Shown: one piece after another, positions 1 to 8,812 of the stretch
Layout: each line of letters begins with the position of its first letter
Position numbering within the stretch: the stretch's first letter is position 1
Assembly: GCA_965199665.1 (NCBI GenBank)
Contig: OZ241208.1
Span: 1,736,001 to 1,800,000, forward strand
Origin: JAVVHH01 sp965199665
GTDB taxonomy: Bacteria; Pseudomonadota; Alphaproteobacteria; Acetobacterales; Acetobacteraceae
Length of the DNA stretch: 64,000 bases
Direction: 5' to 3'
The notes under the pieces: generated by a model
What the model was told of the DNA's origin: nothing
Seen by the model: only the letters and a program-made list of their open reading frames with translations
Databases searched by the model: none
Made by a program: the position numbers and the translations under genes

Positions 1-144
1 ATCCTGTTCCTCCAAGTCGCCGACCAGCTCGCGGGGCACGGGCGGCATGCGGAGCCCGCTCGCCGCGTAGTCATCGAACGCGGCGGCCAGCACGGCGTCT
101 GGCGCGTCGTCCTCGTCGTCGTCCGTGTTGATCGTGCTGCTCAT
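1..144 (-). CDS. N-terminus of an unidentified protein, cut by the window edge
   Basis: The first 48 codons of a leftward gene are visible, beginning MSSTINTDDDEDDAPDA and staying open to base 1. The start is very acidic (a D/E run at residues 8-13), followed by a probable helix and a Pro-rich stretch. The ATG lies 14 bp beyond the stop of the kinase-like gene, so the two are probably co-transcribed. No family can be assigned from this length. The close spacing suggests a partner of the kinase-like protein, but that is inference. Confidence 0.55.
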   Translation of the reverse strand, partial: MSSTINTDDDEDDAPDAVLAAAFDDYAASGLRMPPVPRELVGDLEEQD

Positions 145-158
145 CGATTTGTGGTCCT

Positions 159-1793
159 TCAGGTCCAGCCGCCCATGTCGCGCTGCATCAGGCTGCTGCG
201 AGCCGGCCCGGCATCGAGGTATGCCCTCGCCGAAAGGTTCGGCGCGGCCCCGGGCGACCGCCACGTCTTCCAATCGTCCACCACCAGCCCGGCGGCCTGC
301 AGCTGCCGGGCGAGCGCGATCGTCTTGTTGACGCGGTCGCGCGAGGCGTTGATCTCGTCATCCGTCAACAACCCGGTCAGCTTCGGCATCATGTCGCGGT
401 CGAAGTCGATCGCCACCATCCGGTCATGGGTCTTCTTGTCGAGCAAGCGCGGCTTGCCGACGGAGGTGATGCCCTGGCCGGTATCGTACGTCAGCAGCTC
501 CGTCTGGTCCTTGCCGAAGCAGAAATCGTTGTCGATCCCGGTCACCTTCACGTTGTCGCCCTGCACGTCCACGAAGTAGTTCGCCGAGTGGCGATCGACT
601 TGTCCGGTCAGCATGTCGGTCCATTCCAGCCCGTTCAGCTGCTCCTGCAGGCTGGCCTCCGCATCGGCCGACAAAGTGCCTTGCCAGGGCTTCTTCATCA
701 CTTCACGGCCCCTCATCCAGACTCCGTTGCGCTTCTCCAGGCCCAGGTTCTTCCGGTTGACCTCCGGCTCCCGTTCCGCGGCGTCCTGGTCGTAGTTGGT
801 CCATTCCTTGACCCGTGGCGACTTACCCTGGGCCATGCTCATGACCAGGCCGACCTCGCCGCCATGCGTGGCGAAGCTCGCATCCGGCATGACGTCCAGC
901 CCGAGCAGGTCCGAGGCGATCTTGCTGGCCACGTTGCGGTTGCCGTAATGTGGCGATTCCGGGTCGATGCCGGCGACTCTGGGGCCTTTCTTGATCTGCT
1001 TGTCGCTGACCGGCTCCGGCTTGAACACGCGGGGCGTGCCGTCCTCGTGCACCAGCTTGGATACGCTGTTGACCGCGCCCGACCCGAAGCTTTCCACCGA
1101 GTTGGCGACGTCCAGCTTGCTGTCGTTGTGCACGTCGAACTTGCAATCCTTGAAGTTCAGCCCGCGAACCTTGGACGCCACGGCCTCGCCGATCGTGCAA
1201 TGCGCGGCGATGTCGGCGAACTTCGGGTCGGCCAGCACCTTGTCCAGGTTGGCTCGGAGGTCCGCCTTGTACTTGGTGGCTTGATCGATCAGCCCGTTCG
1301 CGGCGTCTTTCTTGCCGGACTGACGCTTGGAGTCGCGGTATGATGCCGCCGCCGCAATCAGCGCGTCGATCTGCTGCGTCAGCTCCCGTTCGACCTGGTC
1401 GCGGGTATTCTGCAGGTCGGTGGCCGGTCGCGCCTCCAGCGCGTCGACCTCGTCTTGGCTGCCGCCCACCGCGCCCTGCAGGGCCTTGTAGCGCTTGGAC
1501 ATCTTCCATCGGCCGCCCAGCTTGTCGGCACGCGGCCGATGCCCGATCTTCCCGGCCAGCTCGTCGAACGTCATCAGCTTGGCGTCGATGGCGTGCTGCA
1601 ACTGGGCTGGACGTTGCGGCGCCGGCGGAAGCGGCGGGGGAGCCGCCGGCGGGATCACGACCGTGCGGCGTCTGTTCGGCGGCGCCGACGCACCCGTCCG
1701 CTGCGGGATCTTCGGCAGGATCAGCGCCAGTTGGTCCACGACGGCGGAGTATTTGGCCTGCGTCCCGACGGAAGCGCTCTGTGTACCGCTCAT
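159..1793 (-). CDS. Kinase-like protein with PI3/4-kinase-type motifs
   Basis: A 544-residue protein with no signal peptide or membrane segment. Residues 1-65 are low-complexity and Pro-rich; 66-220 are helical and charged. From about residue 235 the pattern resembles the PI3/PI4-kinase or actin-fragmin-kinase fold: a Gly-rich turn (GSGAV, 237-241), a putative ATP-binding Lys in RVFKPEP (K258), a catalytic-loop-like DRHSAN (D400, R401, H402, N405) and a metal-site-like IDNDF (D421, D423). These motifs are read directly; kinase activity is inferred. It lies downstream of a small helical protein and 14 bp upstream of another gene on the same strand. Proteins of this fold are sometimes secreted effectors or toxins, but no secretion signal is visible. 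A catalytically dead pseudokinase is also possible. Confidence 0.7.
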   Translation of the reverse strand: MSGTQSASVGTQAKYSAVVDQLALILPKIPQRTGASAPPNRRRTVVIPPAAPPPLPPAPQRPAQLQHAIDAKLMTFDELAGKIGHRPRADKLGGRWKMSKRYKALQGAVGGSQDEVDALEARPATDLQNTRDQVERELTQQIDALIAAAASYRDSKRQSGKKDAANGLIDQATKYKADLRANLDKVLADPKFADIAAHCTIGEAVASKVRGLNFKDCKFDVHNDSKLDVANSVESFGSGAVNSVSKLVHEDGTPRVFKPEPVSDKQIKKGPRVAGIDPESPHYGNRNVASKIASDLLGLDVMPDASFATHGGEVGLVMSMAQGKSPRVKEWTNYDQDAAEREPEVNRKNLGLEKRNGVWMRGREVMKKPWQGTLSADAEASLQEQLNGLEWTDMLTGQVDRHSANYFVDVQGDNVKVTGIDNDFCFGKDQTELLTYDTGQGITSVGKPRLLDKKTHDRMVAIDFDRDMMPKLTGLLTDDEINASRDRVNKTIALARQLQAAGLVVDDWKTWRSPGAAPNLSARAYLDAGPARSSLMQRDMGGWT

Positions 1794-1854
1794 CTGCTAT
1801 GTCCCGGGTCTGAGATGCGCCAGCGCGCAAGACGTGGTGTCGATCGTTCGCCCG

Positions 1855-2349
1855 CTATGCCGCCTGGCGCAGCTCGCTCTCCATCTCGCTCATCACGGAC
1901 TCCAGCGCCGAGGCGAGTTGGACGTTGACGCCGACATTCGCCGCCCCGAACCGTTCCAAGGCGGCGAGTTGCGGCACTGCCTGCAAGCGGCTGCGGTACT
2001 CGCTGATCGCGCCGAGCGCGTCCGCTGCCAGCGCGCCGGAAACCCCGCCCGCGTTGATGCCGGCGTCGAGCAGGTCCTCCAACCGGCCGCCGAACGTCGG
2101 CACCAGATCCGGCAAGTCGCGCAGCGCCGCCTCCACCGCATCGATCCGTGGATCGGCGCGAACGTCGGGATGGGCCAGCACGGAACTGGCCAGCGTCTGC
2201 AGGCTGACCGACAGGTCTTGCTGCGCCTGACGCCACCGAAGCAGGAGCTTGCGCGACTGCACCACCCCCCGCGCGGTCTCGCCGCCGGCTCCCGGGATCG
2301 AGACACCAAGCACTCGCTGGACCCAGGCGTTCTTCTCGGGATCGGCCAC
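1855..2349 (-). CDS. Small helical protein of unknown function
   Basis: A 164-residue product from a GTG start (VADPEKNAWVQRVLGVSIPG), chosen because a purine-rich AGAGAAG lies just upstream; the frame stays open further upstream, so the start is uncertain. It begins with a short amphipathic WVQRVLGVSIP segment, and the rest is predicted mostly helical, including LLLRWRQAQQDL and a C-terminal VMSEMESELRQA. I do not recognise a named family. It is 61 bp upstream of the kinase-like gene and on the same strand, so it may be a chaperone, adaptor or substrate for it. That is context inference only. Confidence 0.5.
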   Translation of the reverse strand: MADPEKNAWVQRVLGVSIPGAGGETARGVVQSRKLLLRWRQAQQDLSVSLQTLASSVLAHPDVRADPRIDAVEAALRDLPDLVPTFGGRLEDLLDAGINAGGVSGALAADALGAISEYRSRLQAVPQLAALERFGAANVGVNVQLASALESVMSEMESELRQAA

Positions 2350-2461
2350 GTCGCTTCTCTCTACTTCGTCGACCGCACAACGGTTGCGACCAGTGCGGCA
2401 GTCTGATTCGCGCGGCTGCAACATTAAGCGGGGCGCGGGCGAGGGCAAGCAGGGAAGGGCG

Positions 2462-3790
2462 TTACCCCGCCGCTTTTTTCCGCGCCCCAACCGCCTGCGC
2501 CGCGACGCCTGGAGCGGCGCCTTGCCCCCACGACCGTTCCACCACCAGCGACACCGCCAGCCACGCGCCGAACATCAGCAGCGCGTAATCGGCGTACAGG
2601 TAGCGGCTGATCGGCTGGAACGGCGCATAGCACACCGCCATCACCCCGATGACGATCAGCGGCAGCCCCAGCCGCCGGTCGATCCGCCCCGCCCCCCATG
2701 CGAACCCGGCGATCCCCAGCACGGCCACCGTGTCGAACAGCACCGCCCGCGGCAGCGGATACGATCCGTCGATGATGCCGAACTCGAACGGGTCGGCGAT
2801 GATCGTCTGCCTGGCGTGCCGCAGCAGCAGCCCCGCGTACTCCCACGGATGCGCGCCGATCCAGGCGCCGGTCTCCCGCCGCAGCCGGTCGAAGTAACCG
2901 AGCTCCCCTTCGCGCATGAACGCCTGCCGCCCCGGGCCGTCCTGGAACGGATGCAGCTCGATCGTCCGCGCCAGGAACGCCGGCACGCTCGCGATCGGCT
3001 CCCCCGCCCCCAGCGCGAGCTCGAGCCCCAGATTGCTCCGCAGCAGGATCGGCCGCCCCATCACCGCCTGGTTGCGCAGCGCCCACGGCGTGAACACGGC
3101 GCCCGCCGTCAGCGCCACCCCCACCGCGACGACGGCCAACCGCTTCGGCTGCCGTTGCGCGAGCAACAGCACCGCCGTCATCAGCACGGCCGCGATCCCC
3201 AGCGGCGGCAGCACGAACCCGAGCACCGCCGGAACCGTCGCCAGCACCGCCACCGGCCATCGCCGCCTCGTATCCAGGCTCCGCGCCAACGCCAGCAACA
3301 CCAGCGCCAGCAGGAACAGCGCCAGCGCGCCATCCCAGTAGCGGAACCAGAACGTCTCGAACTTGGCGAATAACGGCACCGCCGCCAGCGTCGCGAACGC
3401 GCCCAGGGCCGCCGTTCGCCGCATCCCGAACCCGACCGCCGCCTGCGCCAGCAGCGCGAACCCGCCGAACACCAGCAGCAGCACGATCGCTTCCAGCACG
3501 GCGGCGGACGCGAACCCCTGCATCCCCAGCCACGCGTGCACGCCGCCCGCCACCGCCGCCATCGTCGGCGGCAGATGGGCCGTCGGGCCCGACCCGGCGA
3601 AATACGCGTCCGCCATCCCCCGCCCGCTGGCGATCGCGAACGCCACGTTCTGCGCCTCGCCCGCATCGGTCGGATCGGCCTTGGCCCGCAGGTAGGCGAG
3701 ACGGACCAGCACGCCCAGGGCCGCGAACCCCGCCATCCCCCAGCGGAACACGCCCGCCGAGATGTCCCGATCTGCCCGTGTTCCCGCCAT
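2462..3790 (-). CDS. Polytopic membrane protein, probable GT-C-type glycosyltransferase
   Basis: A 442-residue integral membrane protein starting MAGTRADRDIS. About ten hydrophobic helices alternate with short loops. After the first helix comes DPTDAGEAQNVAFAIASGRG, an acidic periplasmic loop in the position where GT-C enzymes (ArnT/PMT/GT39) carry catalytic acidic residues. This topology suggests transfer of a sugar from a polyprenyl carrier in the inner membrane, but substrate and acceptor cannot be deduced. The gene is divergent from glyS, with 190 bp between the starts. Confidence 0.6.
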   Translation of the reverse strand: MAGTRADRDISAGVFRWGMAGFAALGVLVRLAYLRAKADPTDAGEAQNVAFAIASGRGMADAYFAGSGPTAHLPPTMAAVAGGVHAWLGMQGFASAAVLEAIVLLLVFGGFALLAQAAVGFGMRRTAALGAFATLAAVPLFAKFETFWFRYWDGALALFLLALVLLALARSLDTRRRWPVAVLATVPAVLGFVLPPLGIAAVLMTAVLLLAQRQPKRLAVVAVGVALTAGAVFTPWALRNQAVMGRPILLRSNLGLELALGAGEPIASVPAFLARTIELHPFQDGPGRQAFMREGELGYFDRLRRETGAWIGAHPWEYAGLLLRHARQTIIADPFEFGIIDGSYPLPRAVLFDTVAVLGIAGFAWGAGRIDRRLGLPLIVIGVMAVCYAPFQPISRYLYADYALLMFGAWLAVSLVVERSWGQGAAPGVAAQAVGARKKAAG

Positions 3791-3980
3791 GACCCGTCCT
3801 CGATCCGCCGGGGGGCGGCCCGGTGCAGTAACATCGCCCCACCACCCGGGCAACGCCGGCCCAGGTTCCGCGGCCGGGTCCCGCGCCCACCGTGCCAGGG
3901 CAGGGCGTTCCACCCCCGTCCGGCCCGGGCTGGCCAAGGGGGGTGGACACCACGCCGCAATTCTTGTTTGGACGGTGCCC

Positions 3981-6032
3981 ATGCCAGAACTCTTGTTGGA
4001 GCTGTTCAGCGAGGAGATCCCCGCTCGCATGCAGGCCCGCGCCGCGGCCGATCTCGCGCGCCTGCTCGCCGACGCCCTCGCCCCCCTCCGCCCCGCCGAT
4101 ATCCGGACCGCCGCCGGCCCGCGCCGCATCGCGCTCATCGCCACCGTCGCCGCCGAGCAGCCCGCCCAATCCGGCAGCGAGCGCGGTCCCCGCACCGCCG
4201 CGCCCGAAGCCGCCCTGGCCGGCTTCCTCCGCAAGCACGGCGCGACCAGGGACCAGCTCGTCGCCGAGGGCGACTTCTGGGTCCTCCGCCGCGAAACCCC
4301 CGCCACCGCCGCCGCCGCGCTGATCGCGACCGCCGTCCCCGCCCTCATCCGCCGGTTTCCCTGGCCCAAATCCATGCGCTGGGGCACCAGCCCGCTGCTC
4401 TGGGTCCGCCCGCTCCGCCGCATTCTCTGCATTCTGGACGGCGAGACCGTCCCCTTCACCCTCGCCGACGGCGCCGACCCGGCGCACGGCCTGGCCAGCG
4501 GCAACCAGACCGAAGGCCATCGCTTTCACGCCCCCGGCCCGGTCGCCGTCGCCTCCGCCGCGGAATGGCGCGACACCCTGCGTACCCGCCGCGTCGTGGT
4601 CGACGCCGCCGAGCGCCGCCGCCTGATCGAGACCGGCATGGCCGCAATGGCGGCCGGGCAGGGGCTCGAACTCGTCCCGGACGACGCCCTGCTCGATGAG
4701 ATCGCCGGGCTGGTCGAATGGCCGGTCCCGCTGCTCGGCCGCATCGACGGGGCCTTCATGGATCTGCCCGCCGAGGTCATGCAGGTCAGCATGAAGGTCA
4801 ATCAGCGCTACCTGGCGCTACGGACCGCCGACGGCGCGGCCGCCCCCTTCTTCGCCTTCGCCGCCAACATCGAAGCCACCGACGGCGGCGCGACGGTGAT
4901 CGCCGGCAACGAACGCGTCCTCCGCGCCCGCTTCAGCGACGCCCGCCACTTCTGGGACGCCGACCGCCGCACCCCGCTTGCCGATCGCCTCCCGGCGCTG
5001 GACGGCACCACCTTCCACGCCAAGCTCGGCTCCCAGGGCGCCCGCGCCCGCCGCCTCGAGCGCCTCGCCGCCGCCATCGCCCCCTATGTCGGCGCGGACC
5101 CCACCCGGGCCGCCCGCGCCGCGCTCCTCGCAAAGGCCGACCTCACCACCGGCATGGTCGGCGAGTTCCCCGAGCTGCAAGGAGTCATGGGCGGCTATTA
5201 CGCCGCGGGGGAGGGGCCCGACATCGCCGCCGCGATCGCCACCCACTACGCCCCCAAAGGCCCCGCCGACCCGGTGCCCACCGCCCCCGTCAGCATCGCC
5301 GTCGCCCTGGCCGACAAGCTCGACCAGCTCTGCGCCTTCTTCGCCATCGGCGAGATCCCCACCGGCTCCGGCGACCCCTTCGCCCTGCGCCGCGCCGCCC
5401 TCGGCATCATCCGCATCGTCCGCGAGAACGGCCTCCGCCTGCCGCTCCTCCGGCTGTTTGCCGAGGCCGCCATCGACCTGCCCGCCGCCGTTCCCACCGG
5501 CGCGCTGCTCGACTTCGTCGCCGACCGCCTCCGCGTCCAGCTCCGCGCCGAGGGCGCCCGCCACGACGTCCTCGCCGCCGTCTTCGCGGCCCCCGTCGGC
5601 GGCGTGCCGGAGGACGACATTCTTCGCCTCCTCGCCCGCACCGACGCCGTCGCCGCCTTTCTCGCCACCCCCGACGGCGCCGATCTCCTCGCCGGTGCCA
5701 AGCGGGCCGCCAATATCCTCCGCATCGAGGACAAGAAGGACGGCCCCCACCGTGGCGCGATCGACCCGTCGCTGCTACACACGCCGCAAGAGACTGCCCT
5801 CGAACAAACGCTCACGCAGACCGAGACCGCCATTGCCGCCGCCTTCGCCCGCGAAGACCATGCCGCCGCCATGACCGAACTCGCCCGCTTGCGCCCTGTT
5901 CTCGACGCATTCTTCAACGATGTCACGGTCAACGATCCCGACCCGGCCCTTCGCGAAAATCGCCTCCGCTTACTCTCCCGTGTCGGCGCCGCCATGGCGC
6001 AGGTCGCCGATTTGTCCCGTATCGAAGGTTGA
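3981..6032 (+). CDS. glyS: Glycine--tRNA ligase beta subunit
   Basis: A 683-residue protein beginning MPELLLELFSEEIPARM, the hallmark N-terminus of GlyRS beta; length is normal for the family. The beta subunit of the alpha2beta2 enzyme binds tRNA-Gly and carries a C-terminal anticodon-binding region. Conserved stretches include KSMRWG and LLWVRPLRRI near residues 130-150. The ATG follows a GC-rich gap. The catalytic alpha subunit gene glyQ, normally just upstream, is absent here: the upstream neighbour is a divergent membrane-protein gene. The stop is 8 bp before the ppdK start, suggesting co-transcription. Confidence 0.95.
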   Translation: MPELLLELFSEEIPARMQARAAADLARLLADALAPLRPADIRTAAGPRRIALIATVAAEQPAQSGSERGPRTAAPEAALAGFLRKHGATRDQLVAEGDFWVLRRETPATAAAALIATAVPALIRRFPWPKSMRWGTSPLLWVRPLRRILCILDGETVPFTLADGADPAHGLASGNQTEGHRFHAPGPVAVASAAEWRDTLRTRRVVVDAAERRRLIETGMAAMAAGQGLELVPDDALLDEIAGLVEWPVPLLGRIDGAFMDLPAEVMQVSMKVNQRYLALRTADGAAAPFFAFAANIEATDGGATVIAGNERVLRARFSDARHFWDADRRTPLADRLPALDGTTFHAKLGSQGARARRLERLAAAIAPYVGADPTRAARAALLAKADLTTGMVGEFPELQGVMGGYYAAGEGPDIAAAIATHYAPKGPADPVPTAPVSIAVALADKLDQLCAFFAIGEIPTGSGDPFALRRAALGIIRIVRENGLRLPLLRLFAEAAIDLPAAVPTGALLDFVADRLRVQLRAEGARHDVLAAVFAAPVGGVPEDDILRLLARTDAVAAFLATPDGADLLAGAKRAANILRIEDKKDGPHRGAIDPSLLHTPQETALEQTLTQTETAIAAAFAREDHAAAMTELARLRPVLDAFFNDVTVNDPDPALRENRLRLLSRVGAAMAQVADLSRIEG

Positions 6033-6040
6033 GACGACAG

Positions 6041-8710
6041 ATGCAGAAATGGGTCTACAGCTTCGGCGCCGACGCCAATGACGGCCGCGCCGACATGCGC
6101 AACCTCCTCGGCGGCAAGGGCGCCAACCTCGCCGAGATGGCCTCCATCGGCCTCCCGGTCCCGCCCGGCTTCACCATCACCACCGAGGTCTGCACCGCCT
6201 TCTACGACAACGGCAACAAGTATCCGGACGACCTCGCCGATCAGGTCCGCACCGCGCTCAAGACCGTCGAAGACCACGTCGGTCTCAAGTTCGGCGACGC
6301 CGAAAAGCCGCTCCTCGTCTCCGTCCGCTCCGGCGCCCGCGTGTCCATGCCCGGCATGATGGACACCGTCCTCAACCTCGGCCTCAACGACACCACCGTG
6401 GAAGGCCTCGAGAAGGCCAGCGGCGACCCCCGCTTCGCTTGGGACAGCTACCGCCGCTTCATCCAGATGTACGGCTCCGTCGTCCTCGGCGTGGACCACC
6501 ACCGCTTCGAGGAGATCATCGAGAACGCCAAGATCGACGCCGGCGTCACCGAAGACACCGCCCTCTCGCCCGATCACTGGCGCCAGGTCGTCTCCGAATA
6601 CAAGGACATGGTCCAGCAGGAGAAGGGCGCGCCCTTTCCCATGGATCCCCACGAGCAGCTTTGGGGCGCCATCGGCGCCGTGTTCGGCTCCTGGATGAAC
6701 CCCCGCGCCAACACCTACCGCCGCCTGCACGACATCCCCGCCAGTTGGGGCACCGCCGTCAACGTCCAGGCCATGGTGTTCGGCAACATGGGCGCCGACT
6801 GCGCCACCGGCGTCTGCTTCACCCGCGATCCCAGCACGGGCGAGAACATTTTCTACGGCGAGTTCCTCGTCAACGCTCAGGGCGAAGACGTCGTCGCCGG
6901 CATCCGCACCCCGCAACCCCTCTCCAGCCTGCGCGCCGAACCCGGCGAGGTCAGCATGGAGCAAGCCCTGCCCAGCGCCTACGCCGACCTCGTCGCCGTC
7001 CGCGACACGCTGGAAAAACACTACCTCGACATGCAGGACATCGAGTTCACCGTGCAGCAGAACAAGCTGTACATGCTGCAAACCCGCAACGGCAAGCGCA
7101 CCGCCGCCGCCTCCCTGCGCATCGCCGTCGAGATGGCCCAAGCCGGCCTGATCGACAAGGTCGAGGCCATCAAGCGCGTCAGCCCCGCCTCCCTCGACCA
7201 ATTGCTGCACCCCACGCTGGACCCCAAGGCGCCGCGCAAGCTGCTCTCCAAGGGCCTGCCCGCCAGCCCCGGGGCCGCCAGCGGCGCCGCCGTCTTCAAC
7301 GCCGACGAAGCCGAGATGCGCGCCGCCAAGGGCGAAGCCGTCATCCTCGTCCGCATCGAGACCAGCCCGGAGGACATCCATGGCATGCACGCCGCCAAGG
7401 GGATCGTCACCACCCGCGGGGGCATGACCAGCCACGCCGCCGTGGTCGCCCGCGGCATGGGCCGACCCTGCGTCTCCGGCGCCGGCAACATCTCCGTCGA
7501 TTACGGCGCCCAGACGCTGACCGCCTCCGGCCACACCGTCCGCGCCGGCGAGATCATCACCCTCGACGGCGCGACCGGCGAGGTCTTCATCGGCAGCGTC
7601 GCCATGATCGAGCCGAGCCTCTCCGGCGACTTCGCCACCCTCATGGAATGGGCCGACGGCGTCCGCCGCATGGGCGTGCGCACCAACGCCGAAACCCCGC
7701 TCGACGCCGAAACCGCCCGCAAGTTCGGCGCCGAAGGCATCGGCCTTTCCCGCACCGAGCACATGTTCTTCGATCCCCAGCGCATCGGCGCGGTCCGCCA
7801 GATGATCATGGCCACCGACACCGCCGGCCGCAAAGCCGCCCTCGACAAGCTCCTGCCGTTCCAGCGCCAGGACTTTGCCGACCTGTTCCGCATCATGGCC
7901 GGGCTGCCCGTCACCATCCGCCTGCTCGACCCGCCGCTGCACGAATTCCTGCCGCATCGCGACGAGGAGCTCGCCGAACTGGCCGAGACCATCGGCACCG
8001 ACCTCGAGACCATGCGCCGCCGCGCCTCCGAGCTGGCCGAAGCCAATCCCATGCTCGGCCACCGCGGCTGCCGTCTCGGCATCTCCTACCCGGAGATCTA
8101 CGAGATGCAGGCCCGCGCCATCTTCGAGGGCGCCCTCGACGCCAAGAAGGCCGCCGGCGAGGCCCCGATCCCCGAGATCATGATCCCCCTCATCGCGACC
8201 CGGCGCGAACTGGAGATCACCCGCGCCCAGGTCGATAAAACGGCGAAAGCCGTCTTTGCCGAGCGCGGCGACACCATCGAATACCTCGTCGGCACCATGA
8301 TCGAACTGCCCCGCGCCGCCATGATGGCCGAGCAGATCGCCGAGATCGCCGACTTCTTCTCCTTTGGCACCAACGACCTCACCCAGACCGTGTTCGGCCT
8401 CTCCCGCGACGATGCCGGCCGCTTCCTGCCCGACTACGTCAGCCAGGGCATCCTCCCCAAGGACCCCTTCATCACCCTCGACATCGACGGCGTCGGCCGC
8501 ATGGTCCGCCTCGCTGCCGACGGCGCCCGCACCACGAAGCCGAAGCTTAAGATGGGCATCTGCGGCGAGCACGGTGGCGACCCGGCCTCCATCGCCTTCT
8601 GCGAGGAAGTCGGCCTCGACTATGTCAGCTGCTCGCCCTACCGCGTCCCCGTCGCCCGCCTTGCCGCCGCCCAAGCCGCCCTCGGCGTCGGTATCGACCG
8701 CACCGCCTAA
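6041..8710 (+). CDS. ppdK: Pyruvate, phosphate dikinase
   Basis: An 889-residue cytosolic enzyme interconverting pyruvate + ATP + Pi and PEP + AMP + PPi. Domains in order: ATP-grasp nucleotide-binding region (GGKGANLAEM near residue 22), the swivelling phosphohistidine domain with GGMTSHAAVVAR (His at about 465), and the C-terminal PEP/pyruvate barrel with the catalytic Cys in MGICGEHGGDP (about 841). Length and spacing match bacterial PPDK. It follows glyS by 8 bp. The 3' flank holds a small hairpin (CTTCCG/CGGAAG, about 8734-8749) before the convergent membrane-protein gene. Confidence 0.97.
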   Translation: MQKWVYSFGADANDGRADMRNLLGGKGANLAEMASIGLPVPPGFTITTEVCTAFYDNGNKYPDDLADQVRTALKTVEDHVGLKFGDAEKPLLVSVRSGARVSMPGMMDTVLNLGLNDTTVEGLEKASGDPRFAWDSYRRFIQMYGSVVLGVDHHRFEEIIENAKIDAGVTEDTALSPDHWRQVVSEYKDMVQQEKGAPFPMDPHEQLWGAIGAVFGSWMNPRANTYRRLHDIPASWGTAVNVQAMVFGNMGADCATGVCFTRDPSTGENIFYGEFLVNAQGEDVVAGIRTPQPLSSLRAEPGEVSMEQALPSAYADLVAVRDTLEKHYLDMQDIEFTVQQNKLYMLQTRNGKRTAAASLRIAVEMAQAGLIDKVEAIKRVSPASLDQLLHPTLDPKAPRKLLSKGLPASPGAASGAAVFNADEAEMRAAKGEAVILVRIETSPEDIHGMHAAKGIVTTRGGMTSHAAVVARGMGRPCVSGAGNISVDYGAQTLTASGHTVRAGEIITLDGATGEVFIGSVAMIEPSLSGDFATLMEWADGVRRMGVRTNAETPLDAETARKFGAEGIGLSRTEHMFFDPQRIGAVRQMIMATDTAGRKAALDKLLPFQRQDFADLFRIMAGLPVTIRLLDPPLHEFLPHRDEELAELAETIGTDLETMRRRASELAEANPMLGHRGCRLGISYPEIYEMQARAIFEGALDAKKAAGEAPIPEIMIPLIATRRELEITRAQVDKTAKAVFAERGDTIEYLVGTMIELPRAAMMAEQIAEIADFFSFGTNDLTQTVFGLSRDDAGRFLPDYVSQGILPKDPFITLDIDGVGRMVRLAADGARTTKPKLKMGICGEHGGDPASIAFCEEVGLDYVSCSPYRVPVARLAAAQAALGVGIDRTA

Positions 8711-8812
8711 CCCCTCCCCAACCCCGACCCGCTTCCGTTTGCGGAAGAGGGCCGGGGTACGGGTCGCCACCCGCCAAGCCGAACCCCACCATCGGACGCG
8801 GGCCCGCCCCAA

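Noticed and set aside
2424..4529. Long frames extending the membrane glycosyltransferase upstream across the glyS start
   Set aside because: The upstream part is low-complexity and antisense to glyS; the hydrophobic protein starts at MAGTRADRD (3790).
5246..8812. A 1188-codon open frame antisense to glyS and ppdK
   Set aside because: High GC removes stop codons from antisense frames. Its product is low-complexity Gly/Ala/Val/Asp without domains, while the sense strand encodes full-length enzymes.
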